This document shows, piece after piece, positions 26,011 to 35,174 of a stretch of 64,000 nt of DNA (positions are counted from its first letter, which is position 1; every line of letters begins with the position of its first letter). A program made the translations under genes and the position numbers. Below the pieces are notes generated by a model that made no database searches, was not told the DNA's origin, and worked only from the letters and a program-made list of their open reading frames with translations. Source of the stretch: G964291335 sp964291335 (GTDB lineage: Bacteria; Chloroflexota; Dehalococcoidia; Lucifugimonadales; UBA3495); NCBI GenBank assembly GCA_964291335.2, contig OZ219748.1:2108001-2172000 (forward strand), in the 5' to 3' direction.

Positions 26011-29000
26011 TTACCTTCGCTTCCGGCCGGTTCGTTCCCAGACAGCGCCGGTCAAGTCGGCGCCGGTCAGGTTTGCCCCGGTCAGGTCTGCCCCGGGCAA
26101 GTTAACATCAGTCAGGTTTGCCTCTCTCAGATTGGCGTTGCTCAGGTCAACGCTGGTCTTCTCGCTGTAGGCTCTTTCCAGGTCAGCGCCTCTCAGGTTG
26201 GCGCCCGACAGATTGGCGCCCGACAGATTGGCCCAAACCAGTTGCGCTTTCCGCAGCTTCGCGCCCGAAAGGTCGGTTCCCGACAAATTCGCCCAGGACA
26301 GGTTAGCTCCCCGCAGCAGTTTTGCGCCAGACAGAACCAGGCCGGACAGGTCAGTGAATGACAGGTCGGCTCTGCGCAGGTCAGCATCCTGCATGTTCCT
26401 GACGGTAGTCAGTTCAGCGTATGACAGGTAGGCTTTTCGCAGGATAGCGCCGGACAGGTCAGCGTCCGACAGGTCCGAGTAGCCCAGGTCAGCCCCTTGC
26501 AGGTTAGCCCCCGTCAGGTCGGCCCCCGTCAGGTCAGCGTACCTCAGGTCAGCCCCTTGCAGGTTAGCGCCGGACAGGTCAGTACCAGAGAGGTCCGCGT
26601 ATTCCAGGTTGGCGCCTTGCAGGTTAGCCCCGGACAGGTCAGCCCTCGACAGGTCGGCGTGGCGGATATACGCGCCGCTCAAGTCTGTTCCATTCAGGTT
26701 CGCTCCGGACAAGTTGCAGTGACTCAGGTTTGCGTTAGAGGCCCAGTTGAGGCAGCGGGGCGGCAGCGTTGCTGTTGGCGTGGGGGTATTCGGGTGCTCC
26801 ACTGGCTCGATACTGACCGGCGGCAGCGTTGCTGTGGGCGTGGGTGTATTCAGGCGCTCCACCGGCTCGATGGGGCCACTGACCGGCGTGGGCGTGGGCA
26901 TTGCCGCGGCTTCAGCCAGGTTCACCCGCGCCAGGGCGCTGACGGTTCTTCCGCTCGTCCCATCCCGCTTCCAGTATCCCCATGCATTCGACGCTGCCCT
27001 CTCTGCCGCCGACCAGGTGGCCGGGCCGGCAAGGTCATAACCGGTGGTCGCTACCGCCATAATCTGGAAAATGCAATCGCAATCAGTTGGCAGCCCGGTT
27101 ACGGTGTAGCCGGTTGTCTGGCGGTTGCTTTGGGGAATATCCCGCCAGGCGCTGAACTCGCCCGGCCCGCCTTCACGATAACGGTATCGGTAGTGGGAAA
27201 TCCGGTCATCCTCCCGGGCGACATTCCAGGAAAGAACTGCGCTGCCGCTTCCCCGGGGGCCGGCGGCGGCGGCAAACCCGGACGGAGGGGCAACACCCTC
27301 GTTGTGGTGCCAAAGATAATTATTATGATATACATAAGGCTCGGTCCAGCCATTAGCATTGCGGGCCCGGAAGAAGAGCATTGAACTCTTCCGGTGCATT
27401 CGCTCTTCATTGGGGTTCCGATAAAGCGCTTCGTTAGGCGCCTCATTAAGCGGCCCCACCACAACCTTGTTGCCGGACGCCTGGTCCGGCGGCACCGATA
27501 CCCAGGGCATTTTATCGACCACCGGATTCCGGTACGTTACCGTTGTTACTCTTCCGAAGATGGAAGATTCGGAGGTTTTGATGACGGTGAAGGAGTGCCA
27601 CAAGGCGTCGCGCGCCTTTCCTTCCTCGCCGCACTGTTCACCAGAGCCGCGGACACACCATACCCCCGGCACATACACATATTGGAAGTCAGTTATGCTG
27701 GGGTCATAAACTGCCGACCAGTAGTAGGTGGACTCCCCTTTGCCGTGGACAAGCTTGACAATGTCCGGGTTAATCGGCAGTTCCCCGGAAGGGGTGGTGG
27801 TCGGTGTGGGCGTCCCTGTTGGCAGGGGTGTTGCCGTGGGCGTGGGCGTCCCTGTTGGCAGGGGTGTTGCCGTGGGCAAGGGCGTCGCAGTGGCCGTGGG
27901 CGTCGCCGTCGCCGTCGGTATAGGCGTCGCTGTTGGCAGGGGCGTTGCCGTGGGTATAGGCGTCGCCGTGGATGCGGGGTCATCCGGGTCATCTACCCGC
28001 CCGGTGGAGCCGTTGCCCGGCGTAGCGGTTGGCGTGGCGATTGACCTGGTCGGATTTGGCCGACCAGCGGTTTTGGTAGTGAAGTTGGCGACTGAAGGTA
28101 TCGAGAACTTGTCGCACTCTTTTCCGAAAGCATACACATAGACGGTGTAGTTGGCGCCGGCAGTCAGACCTTCCGCCAGCCAGCTGCCGACGCTGGACAG
28201 TGAGGCCAGCATCATGCTGGACTGGTCCTCCCAGGTCCACTTTGCGGTATCGTAAAACCCGATGAAGTAATCGGTAGTCTCGCACCGGCCACCCACGCCA
28301 CTGCCGCCGGGCTCCCAGGTGATAAGCGCTTGGGTCCGTTCTATGTTGATGGCTCGTACGTTGGCGGGCGCGCTGGGCTCAGCTGCTGGCGTCGGTGTTG
28401 AAGTAGCTGTTCGCACGATGCGCCGCACGATGCGCGTAGGCGTCGTCGTAGCAGGGTCATCTACCCGCCCGACAGGGCCGTTGTTGACCAGCGTTGCCGT
28501 CGGCGTCGGCGTTGAAGTAGCTGCTTGCACGATGCGCCGCGTCGGCGTCGGCGTGTGCGTGTGCGCTGTTCGCACGATGCGCCGCACGATGCGCGTAGGC
28601 GTCGTCGTAGCAGGGTCATCTACCCGCCCGATGGGGCCGTTGACCAGCGTTGCCGTTGGCGTCGGCGTTGAAGTAGTTGCTTGCACGATGCGCCGCGTCG
28701 GCGTCGGCGTGTGCGTGTGCGCTATTCGCACAATGCGCCGCACGATGCGCGTAGGCGTCGTCGTAGCAGGGTCATCTACCCGCCCGACAGGGCCGTTGTT
28801 GACCAGCGTTGCCGTCGGCGTCGGCGTTGAAGTAGCTGCTTGCACGATGCGCCGCGTCGGCGTCGGCGTGTGCGTGTGCGCTGTTCGCACAATGCGCCGC
28901 ACGATGCGCGTAGGCGTCGTCGTAGCAGGGTCATCTACCCGCCCGACAGGGCCGTTGTTGACCAGCGTTGCCGTCGGCGTGGACGTAGTGGTCGGCGTCG

Positions 29001-31512
29001 GCGTAGCAATGCCCCTTACGATGATGGGGCCGTTGACCACCTTTGCCGTCGGTGTGGACGTAGTGGTCGGCGTCGGCGCAGCAATGCCCCTTACCCCCCG
29101 CACGATGATGGGGTCGTTGTTGACCAGCGTTGCCGTCGGCGTCGGCGTTGAAGTAGCTGTTCGCACAATGCGCCGCACGGTGCGCGTAGGCGTCGTCGTA
29201 GCAGGGTCAGCTACCCGCCGAATGAAGCTGTTAACCAATATTGGCGGCGGCGTAGCAGTCGGCGTTGCTGTTAGCTTGGGTGTTGCCGTCGGCAGCGGCA
29301 TTGAAGTAACTATAATGGGGCCTAGCACTATGCGGGGCGTAGGTGTTGCCGTCGGCCACGGCGTTGCTGTTGGCTGGGGTGTTGCCGTCGGCAGCGGCGT
29401 CGCCGTCGCCGTCGGCGCGGGATCATCCAAGTCATCTACTCCCCCAGTGGAGCCGGTGCCGGGCAGCGGCATAGACCCATCCGTCTCGCCGACCTGCCCC
29501 AGGGAGCCGTCAGCAGGTTTGGTCGTGAAGCTGACCGAGCTGCCGTATAACGACCAGCGGTTGCACTCTGCCCCGTAGGCATTCACAAAGACCGTGTATT
29601 CGGTCCCGGCCGTCAGCCCTTCCACCCGCCAGCCGGGAGACCCGTCCGCCGGGTGCAGGATGAACCCGGAACTGGCTGCCAAAATCCACCGGGCAGAATC
29701 GTAAACATTGACGAAATACTCGGTCGTCTCGCACTTCCCGCCCACGCCACTGCCGCCGGGTTCCCAGGCAAGCATCGCTCCGGTTGGCTCTATATCACTG
29801 GCCCGCACATTGGCCGCCGTGTTCGGCTCAGCCGCTGACGCTGCCACCAGCGTCGGCGTGGCTGTTGGCATGGGCGTCGCCGTAGGGGTGGCTGTGGCTG
29901 TGGGGGTGGCTGTGGCTGTGGGGGTGGCCGTCGCTGTTGGCGTGGGGGTAGCTGTTGGCGTGGGGGTAGCTGTGGCCGTAGGCTCCGGCTCGCCGGACTG
30001 CCCCTGAAAACTGCCAGCGGGTTTGGTCGTGAAGCTGGCCGAACCTGGATACGGCGCCCATTGATTGCACCTTGCCCCGTAGGCATTCACAAAGACTGTG
30101 TAGTCAGTCCCGGCCGTCAGCCCTTCCACCCGCCAGCCGGGAGAACCGACCGCCGGGTGCGGGACGAAGCCGGAATTGGCCACTACCGCCCAACTGGAGG
30201 AATTGTGAACCACGACCGAGTAATCGGTCGCCGCGCATTTCCCGCCCACGCCGCTGCCGCCAGGCTCCCAACCAAGCATCGCTCCGGTTGGCTCTATATC
30301 GCTGGCCCGCACATTGGCCGGCGGGTTCGGCTTGGGCGTTGACGCTGCCACCAGCGTCGGCGTGGCTGTTGGCATGGGCGTCGCCGTAGGGGTGGGGGTG
30401 GCCGTAGCTGTTGGCATGGGGGTAGCTGTGGCTGTTGGCGTGGGGGTAGCTGTAGCTGTAGCTGTGGCTGTTGCCGTGGGGGTAGCTGTAGCTGTAGCTG
30501 TGGCTGTTGCCGTGGGGGTAGCTGTTGCCGTCGCTGTCGGAGTAGCTGTCGCCGTTGCCGTAGGCTCCGGCTCGCCGGACTGCCCCTGAAAACTGCCAGC
30601 AGGTTTGGTCGTGAAGCTGGCCGAACCTGGATACGGCGCCCATTGGTTGCACCCTGCCCCGTAGGCATTCACAAAGACTGTGTAGTCAGTCCCGGCCGTC
30701 AGCCCTTCCACCCGCCAGCCGGGAGAACCGACCGCCGGGTGCGGGACGAAGCCGGAATTGGCCACTACCGCCCAACTGGAGGAATTGTGAACCACGACCG
30801 AGTAATCGGTCGCCGCGCATTTCCCGCCCACGCCGCTGCCGCCAGGCTCCCAACCAAGCATCGCTCCGGTTGGCTCTATATCGCTGGCCCGCACATTGGC
30901 CGGCGGGTTCGGCTTGGGCGTTGACGCTGCCACCAGCGTCGGCGTGGCTGTTGGCATGGGCGTCGCCGTAGGGGTGGCTGTGGGGGTGGCCGTTGCTGTT
31001 GCCGTGGGGGTAGCTGTGGCCGTGGGGGTAGCCGTTGCCGTAGACTCCGGCTCGCCGGACTGCCCCTGAAAACTGCCAGCGGGTTTGGTCGTGAAGCTGG
31101 CCAAACCTGGATACGGCGCCCATTGGTTGCACCCTGCGCCGTAGGCATTCACAAAGACTGTGTAGTCAGTCCCGGCCGTCAGCCCTTCCACCCGCCAGCC
31201 GGGAGAACCGACCGCCGGGTGCGGGACGAAGCCGGAATTGGCCACTACCGCCCAACTGGAGGAATTGTGAACCACGACCGAGTAATCGGTCGCCGCGCAT
31301 TTCCCGCCCACGCCGCTGCCGCCAGGCTCCCAACCAAGCATCGCTCCGGTTGGCTCTATATCGCTGGCCCGCACATTGGCCGGCGGGTTCGGCTTGGGCG
31401 CATCCGAGCCGGACTGGGCTTGCAGCGGGCCGGTAAAGGCGAGCATCCCGGCAAGCAGCAGCGCCAAAACCAGGCCGGCAATGGATGCCGACTTTACAGC
31501 TTCAGGTTTCAT
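26011..31512 (-). CDS. Giant secreted FN3/Thr-Pro/pentapeptide-repeat protein
   Basis: This 1833-residue protein starts with a signal peptide (SIAGLVLALLLAGMLAFTG, then PLQAQ). Several fibronectin type III-like modules follow, the first three nearly identical (opening PNPPANVRASDIEPTGAMLG), joined by Thr-Pro/Ala linkers. A region of 52-53-residue repeats (RIVRRIVRTAHTHTPTPTRR type) and another FN3 module come next. A unique domain (about residues 1200-1490) precedes a C-terminal pentapeptide-repeat helix of about 245 residues (LSGANLQGADLRYADLTGAD pattern). No C-terminal membrane helix is present, so it is secreted or non-covalently attached. A surface-binding role is likely but unproven. GAGG precedes the ATG. 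Confidence 0.8.
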   Translation of the reverse strand: MKPEAVKSASIAGLVLALLLAGMLAFTGPLQAQSGSDAPKPNPPANVRASDIEPTGAMLGWEPGGSGVGGKCAATDYSVVVHNSSSWAVVANSGFVPHPAVGSPGWRVEGLTAGTDYTVFVNAYGAGCNQWAPYPGLASFTTKPAGSFQGQSGEPESTATATPTATATPTATATATPTATPTATPMPTATPTLVAASTPKPNPPANVRASDIEPTGAMLGWEPGGSGVGGKCAATDYSVVVHNSSSWAVVANSGFVPHPAVGSPGWRVEGLTAGTDYTVFVNAYGAGCNQWAPYPGSASFTTKPAGSFQGQSGEPEPTATATATPTATATATPTATATATATATPTATATATATATPTPTATATPMPTATATPTPTATPMPTATPTLVAASTPKPNPPANVRASDIEPTGAMLGWEPGGSGVGGKCAATDYSVVVHNSSSWAVVANSGFVPHPAVGSPGWRVEGLTAGTDYTVFVNAYGARCNQWAPYPGSASFTTKPAGSFQGQSGEPEPTATATPTPTATPTPTATATPTATATPTATATPTATPMPTATPTLVAASAAEPNTAANVRASDIEPTGAMLAWEPGGSGVGGKCETTEYFVNVYDSARWILAASSGFILHPADGSPGWRVEGLTAGTEYTVFVNAYGAECNRWSLYGSSVSFTTKPADGSLGQVGETDGSMPLPGTGSTGGVDDLDDPAPTATATPLPTATPQPTATPWPTATPTPRIVLGPIIVTSMPLPTATPKLTATPTATPPPILVNSFIRRVADPATTTPTRTVRRIVRTATSTPTPTATLVNNDPIIVRGVRGIAAPTPTTTSTPTAKVVNGPIIVRGIATPTPTTTSTPTATLVNNGPVGRVDDPATTTPTRIVRRIVRTAHTHTPTPTRRIVQAATSTPTPTATLVNNGPVGRVDDPATTTPTRIVRRIVRIAHTHTPTPTRRIVQATTSTPTPTATLVNGPIGRVDDPATTTPTRIVRRIVRTAHTHTPTPTRRIVQAATSTPTPTATLVNNGPVGRVDDPATTTPTRIVRRIVRTATSTPTPAAEPSAPANVRAINIERTQALITWEPGGSGVGGRCETTDYFIGFYDTAKWTWEDQSSMMLASLSSVGSWLAEGLTAGANYTVYVYAFGKECDKFSIPSVANFTTKTAGRPNPTRSIATPTATPGNGSTGRVDDPDDPASTATPIPTATPLPTATPIPTATATPTATATPLPTATPLPTGTPTPTATPLPTGTPTPTTTPSGELPINPDIVKLVHGKGESTYYWSAVYDPSITDFQYVYVPGVWCVRGSGEQCGEEGKARDALWHSFTVIKTSESSIFGRVTTVTYRNPVVDKMPWVSVPPDQASGNKVVVGPLNEAPNEALYRNPNEERMHRKSSMLFFRARNANGWTEPYVYHNNYLWHHNEGVAPPSGFAAAAGPRGSGSAVLSWNVAREDDRISHYRYRYREGGPGEFSAWRDIPQSNRQTTGYTVTGLPTDCDCIFQIMAVATTGYDLAGPATWSAAERAASNAWGYWKRDGTSGRTVSALARVNLAEAAAMPTPTPVSGPIEPVERLNTPTPTATLPPVSIEPVEHPNTPTPTATLPPRCLNWASNANLSHCNLSGANLNGTDLSGAYIRHADLSRADLSGANLQGANLEYADLSGTDLSGANLQGADLRYADLTGADLTGANLQGADLGYSDLSDADLSGAILRKAYLSYAELTTVRNMQDADLRRADLSFTDLSGLVLSGAKLLRGANLSWANLSGTDLSGAKLRKAQLVWANLSGANLSGANLRGADLERAYSEKTSVDLSNANLREANLTDVNLPGADLTGANLTGADLTGAVWERTGRKRR
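26035..26760 (-). repeat. Pentapeptide-repeat region, about 48 units
   Basis: Fifteen-base units on the minus strand encode A(D/N)LSG-type pentapeptides, the pattern of a right-handed quadrilateral beta-helix. One loop (AYLSYAELTTVRNMQ) and a shorter one (ERAYSEKTSV) break the regularity. Confidence 0.9.
28420..28985 (-). repeat. Four tandem copies of a unit of about 156-160 bases
   Basis: The markers GGGTCATCTACCCGCCCG recur at 28453, 28613, 28769 and 28928, with long stretches nearly identical between copies. Each unit encodes a stretch with GRVDDPATTTPTRIVRRIVR followed by a Thr-Pro linker. It lies inside the giant secreted protein gene. Confidence 0.8.
30010..31402 (-). repeat. Three near-identical FN3 modules
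   Basis: Blocks at about 30018-30340, 30600-30922 and 31080-31402 are almost base-for-base identical through the FN3 module, while the Thr-Pro linkers between them differ in length. Such identity at synonymous sites implies recent duplication or gene conversion. Confidence 0.85.
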
Positions 31513-31906
31513 TTTTCCTCACGTAGTACCAAGAGAGCGCTTCAGTGCCGGGCAGGGGCGGCAAGGTGTTTTATCCACTGCCGGTCCTTATCCGCCAGCA
31601 AAGCCAGCACCGATTTTATACCGGAGCGCCAATTTGAGCAAGGACGGTTTCCCGAGCCGAGCCGGTAGCCATGGCCGCAGTATTTCCCTTGCTGCCCCGA
31701 CAGCTTGACGCCCCGGAGCCGCCCTACCATAATCTACTTCAATCTACTTCAGCAACACCCGCCGCCAGGGGGCGCAGCCCCCGGTCAGCACGGGTTTAAC
31801 GAGTTGCCCGCTCGGGGAAAATGCAAGCAAAGAACGCAGCGTACCGGAGCAGTATCCTGGGCGGCTGGTTTAACGCCGCCCGGTAGTCAGGCAGCATAAT
31901 TAAGAG
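31513..31906. other. Divergent intergenic region upstream of the giant surface protein
   Basis: This stretch holds the candidate minus-strand promoter at 31613-31641, and near 31735-31700 a sequence (GTAGATTATGG, then GGCGGCTCCGG) faintly like the leader of surface protein A. I see no reading frame worth calling between 31642 and 31906. Confidence 0.3.
31613..31641 (-). promoter_or_regulatory. Candidate promoter of the giant secreted protein
   Basis: On the minus strand TTGCTC and TAAAAT are separated by 17 bases (GGTATAAAATCGG around the -10), about 100 bases before the ATG at 31512. The -10 context AAAATCGG is the same as at surface protein A. Confidence 0.45.
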
Positions 31907-31991
31907 AGGCAGTTTGCAACCTTGATCAGTCAGAACCAAAGCCGGGGAGCCAGGACGCAACCCTCGGTTGGTCTGGTTTGCTGAGTTGCCT
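31907..31991 (+). ncRNA. Candidate structured leader RNA, no known family
   Basis: By-eye folding gives nested helices. AGGCA (31907) pairs with TGCCT (31987). GCAACC (31916) pairs with GGTTTGC (31975, one bulge). CCAA plus CCGGGG (31936-31947) pairs with CCTCGG plus TTGG (31962-31971), around a loop containing GGACGCAA. It lies just ahead of the small reading frame at 32010. I could not match it to a riboswitch class; only a covariance search can settle it. Confidence 0.3.
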
Positions 31992-32009
31992 GGTCGGGAA
32001 GAGGCCACT

Positions 32010-32120
32010 ATGCTGGAAGCTCGGTTGAAGGCAATAAGAGACCGCGACGATCGGGAAATCCGGCGAATGATAACCCGCTTTAAGGGCGCTGCCGAAAAGC
32101 TGGATTTCACCGAAGGTTGA
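32010..32120 (+). CDS. Possible small protein (36 residues)
   Basis: ATG at 32010 follows a good ribosome site (GAAGAGG, five-base spacing). It opens a 36-codon frame with alternating charges (MLEARLKAIRDRDDREIRRM, then ITRFKGAAEKLDFTEG), predicted as a single amphipathic helix. It ends 79 bases before the gamma-glutamyltransferase gene. No family is recognised; it could be a leader peptide or a genuine small protein. Confidence 0.4.
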   Translation: MLEARLKAIRDRDDREIRRMITRFKGAAEKLDFTEG

Positions 32121-32199
32121 TTTCTCCTTCATATCCCCTGGGCAGCAGCCGCGCATAAGTCGCATAAGTCTATCGCATAAGTCTATAGGAGGCCCGCCA

Positions 32200-33924
32200 A
32201 TGACCCAGGCATCGCCCCACGGCATTAACTACCCGTCTTTCCGGCCCGTGGTTATGGGCCGGAACGGAATGGTCTGCTCCGGTCATCCCCTGGCCTCCCA
32301 GTCGGGTATCGCCCTGTTGCAGCAGGGCGGCAACTTCGCCGATGCGGCCCTGGCTACCGCCGCCGCCCTCAACGTGGTGGAACCGCTGATGTCCGGCATC
32401 GGCGGCGATGGCTTCACGATGGTTTACCGCAAGGCCGACGACCGGCTGGAGGTATGCAACGGCACCGGCGCTGCCCCTTATGCCGCCACCCGGGAGCGTT
32501 ACCAGGCCCAGGGCATACCGATGAAGGGCATCCTGTCGGTTTCCGTACCCGGGCTGGTCAACAGCTGGCTCGACGTTCACGAAAGGTATGGAACCCTGCC
32601 TCTGGCCCGGTGTTTCGCTCCGGCGATTGACCTGGCCGCCAACGGTTTCCCGGTAACCCACGTTCTGTCCCGCGCCATTGCTTCAGACGCCCTGCTGTGC
32701 CGGTTCCCAACCTCCCAGGCCGTCTTTGCCCCCAACGGCCGCCCGCTGCAGCCCGGGGAAATTTGCCGACAGGAAGGCCTGGCCCGTACCTTTCAGGCGA
32801 TTGTGGCCGGCGGGCGGGAGGCTTTTTACCGGGGTGAAATCGCCCGGGCCCTGGTGCGGTTCAGCGAGGAGCAGGGCGGCCTGCTGTCCCTGCCGGACCT
32901 GGCCGATTGCCGCGCCCGCTGGCAGGAACCCATCGCCGCCGACTATCACGGCTACCGCGTTTATGAGGCCCCGCCCAATTCCAGCGGGCATGTGCTGCTT
33001 CAAGAGTTGAACCTGGTTGAGCAGTTCGACCTGCCGAGCCTGGGCTGCAACACGGCTGAAAGCATCCACCTGATGGTGGAGGCCAAGAAACTGGCCTTCA
33101 TTGACCGGGAGTTGTATGTGGCCGACCCGGAGTACGTGGATGTGCCGGTGGCCGGCCTGATTGCTAAAGATTATGCCCGGGAGCGGGCCAAACTGATTGA
33201 CCCGGAGCGGGCCGCCCTTGACCCGAAGGCCGGCAACCCCTGGCCTTACCAGCCGGCCGGCCCCCGGGGCCTGCCGCCCCGGGTCGGCGCCGGTCAGGAG
33301 CAGGAGGATACTACCTGTTTTGCCGTGGTGGACGGTCAGGGCAATGCCATCTGCCAGCTGCAGAGCATTCAGAGCGCCTGGGGTTCCAGCCTGATTGCCG
33401 GCGATACCGGCATTCTGCTCAATAACCGTATGACTTATTGGCACCTGGCAGAAGACCACGTGGACTGCCTGCAGCCCGGCAAGCGGGTTCGCCATACCAT
33501 GAACCCGGTTATGGTGTTCCGGCCCGGCGCCCCAACCGGCAATGGGGCCGGCGCCCGGCGGCAGCTGTTCCTGGTCTGCGGCACCCCCGGCGCCGATACC
33601 CAGGTGCAGACTAACCTGCAAGTGATAACCCACGTGCTGGACTTCGGCATGACGGTGGCCGAGGCGGTGGAGGCCCCCCGCTGGCGCAATACCCAGAACC
33701 CTACCGAGTCTAATGTGCCGCACACCTGCCCCGATGAACTGCTGGTGGAATCCCGCTTCGACCCTGCCGTCCTGGCCGGGCTGCGGCGGCGCGGCCACGT
33801 CCTGAACGTCCTGGGCGACTGGGAGGCCGCCGGCAGCGAGATGATGATTCAGGTGAACCCGGAAACCGGCGCGCTGTACGGCGCCGCTGACCCGCGACGG
33901 GATGGGTACGCGGTGGGCTATTAG
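32200..33924 (+). CDS. Gamma-glutamyltransferase family protein
   Basis: This 574-residue Ntn-hydrolase precursor is of the GGT type, which cleaves or transfers the gamma-glutamyl group of glutathione or related amides. The self-cleavage site and catalytic nucleophile fit EDTTCFAVVDGQGNA, with the nucleophilic Thr at residue 371. Upstream, ASQSGIALLQQGGNFADAAL and GIGGDGFTMVYRK match the large subunit. NNRMTYWHL and NPVMVF match the small subunit. No signal peptide is evident, so the protein seems cytoplasmic, as in many non-canonical GGT homologues. The true substrate may not be glutathione. GGAGG precedes the ATG. Confidence 0.88.
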   Translation: MTQASPHGINYPSFRPVVMGRNGMVCSGHPLASQSGIALLQQGGNFADAALATAAALNVVEPLMSGIGGDGFTMVYRKADDRLEVCNGTGAAPYAATRERYQAQGIPMKGILSVSVPGLVNSWLDVHERYGTLPLARCFAPAIDLAANGFPVTHVLSRAIASDALLCRFPTSQAVFAPNGRPLQPGEICRQEGLARTFQAIVAGGREAFYRGEIARALVRFSEEQGGLLSLPDLADCRARWQEPIAADYHGYRVYEAPPNSSGHVLLQELNLVEQFDLPSLGCNTAESIHLMVEAKKLAFIDRELYVADPEYVDVPVAGLIAKDYARERAKLIDPERAALDPKAGNPWPYQPAGPRGLPPRVGAGQEQEDTTCFAVVDGQGNAICQLQSIQSAWGSSLIAGDTGILLNNRMTYWHLAEDHVDCLQPGKRVRHTMNPVMVFRPGAPTGNGAGARRQLFLVCGTPGADTQVQTNLQVITHVLDFGMTVAEAVEAPRWRNTQNPTESNVPHTCPDELLVESRFDPAVLAGLRRRGHVLNVLGDWEAAGSEMMIQVNPETGALYGAADPRRDGYAVGY

Positions 33925-34000
33925 GTTTAAGCTGTCCCCGGCGCCGCTTGCAGCAGGTAACGGGCGGTCAAGGCCGGCTGGCCGGCGGCGGTTGACCGGC

Positions 34001-34030
34001 TTGACATATCGGTTTGGCAAGTGCTAATTT
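34001..34030 (+). promoter_or_regulatory. Candidate promoter with consensus -35
   Basis: A perfect TTGACA is followed after 18 bases by TAATTT. It lies in the 382-base gap between the GGT gene and the next credible start at 34307, so it would give a 5' untranslated region of about 270 bases. Nothing else in 33925-34306 stands out. Confidence 0.5.
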
Positions 34031-34306
34031 CGGGCTGCCGTAAATGCCCCGGAGCCTTCCGGAGAATAGCAGTCCGGGCGTCGGACGCAATTCTGCAAAG
34101 GCCGGCAGTTCGTCATTGCCCGGCTCTTTACTTTACCGGGTCGGACCGGGCCGGCATTGCGGCATAAGCCAGCATGCGGCCATAATGTTGACGGCGGATG
34201 TTCGACCGGGGGCGGCAGAGGGCATTTATCTCGTCAGCAGGTCAGCGGCGGCCCCGCTGTCAATGCTGCGCCGCCGGCCCCGATTCACCGGCAGGAACAA
34301 CCTGAA

Positions 34307-34777
34307 ATGCGCATACCCGGACATAAACGCAGCCAGGAACCCGATGATATTGGCAACCGGGCCGGCATATTCGCTGAAGCCGTCCGGGACGGCGATATGA
34401 ACCTGGCCTGGGGCATGCTGTCCAGGGAAACCAGGGGTATGCGCCTCGGCGTGTGGGCCACCCGGAACAACGTCGATATGCAAGTCGCTTACCGCGCCGC
34501 CTATGACCCGGAACACGAAATGCGGCCTTCCATGCTCAAGGACTTTCGGGATACGGTGCTTCGGCTCTGGCCCCTGGAGGACCTGACCGATTTGGGCGTA
34601 GCACCCACCAGCTACATTGACGATACCCACGCCTTCGCCTTCCTCCCCTTTGGCGTAACCGCCGACGAAAGCACGGTAACCCACCGCCGAATGATGTCCG
34701 GCCTGGTAATTCCGATGCTGCTGGAGGACGGCGCATGGCAGGTTGACCTGCCCGGCTGGCGGTTTCTGGGCAGTTAG
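34307..34777 (+). CDS. Hypothetical protein (156 residues)
   Basis: No family is recognised. From ATG 34307 the protein is soluble and mixed alpha/beta, with FAEAVRDGDMNLAWGMLSRE near residue 23 and a closing aromatic strand (WQVDLPGWRFLGS). The first part (an amphipathic helix with DGD and WGMLS) and the ending are reminiscent of small cone-shaped DUF4878/NTF2-like folds, but this is speculation. A longer frame upstream (to 34157) looks non-coding. The 5' region contains the promoter at 34001. Confidence 0.5.
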   Translation: MRIPGHKRSQEPDDIGNRAGIFAEAVRDGDMNLAWGMLSRETRGMRLGVWATRNNVDMQVAYRAAYDPEHEMRPSMLKDFRDTVLRLWPLEDLTDLGVAPTSYIDDTHAFAFLPFGVTADESTVTHRRMMSGLVIPMLLEDGAWQVDLPGWRFLGS

Positions 34778-34831
34778 CTCCGGCCCGGGCCTTCCCCCGC
34801 CGGCCTGGCGCGCAAACTATGGAGGGCGCTT

Positions 34832-35167
34832 TTGCCCCGTCGCGGCTCCCAACGCAGCCAACTTAACCCCCTGCCGGCCCGTCAGGAAGCAGCCGAGTGC
34901 GAACTGTGCCGGCGCCGGGTGGAGTGTTACACGGTACACCACCTGACGCCGCGCGCCAGGGGCGGCCGGTTCGGCCCCACCGCCCGGCTTTGCCCCACCT
35001 GCCACCGACAGCTCCACGCCCTCTTCTCCGAAGCCACCCTGGCCCGGGAACTGAACTCCCTGGCCCGCTTGCTGGCCAACTCCCGGGTGCGCAGTTACCT
35101 GCGCTGGGTGCGGAAACAGAAGGGTTCCAGCCTGTTTCCGGTACGCCGGGCCAACCACCGCCGTTGA
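34832..35167 (+). CDS. HNH endonuclease-type zinc-finger protein
   Basis: This 111-residue protein has an HNH core. CELCRRRVECYTVHHLTPRA gives the first Cys pair and the His-His of the active site; LCPTCHRQLHALFSE gives the second Cys pair, the third His and an additional His. Two CxxC pairs bind structural zinc. TTG at 34832 is the start because GGAGGG precedes it by a normal distance. It could be a small nuclease of restriction or repair type. It is followed after seven bases by the FAD oxidoreductase gene. Confidence 0.78.
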   Translation: MPRRGSQRSQLNPLPARQEAAECELCRRRVECYTVHHLTPRARGGRFGPTARLCPTCHRQLHALFSEATLARELNSLARLLANSRVRSYLRWVRKQKGSSLFPVRRANHRR

Positions 35168-35174
35168 GGATTGC

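Noticed and set aside
28319..29578. A plus-strand frame of about 419 codons opposite the giant protein
   Set aside because: Shadow of the repeats in the minus-strand gene; composition is Val-Gly/Arg with no domain.
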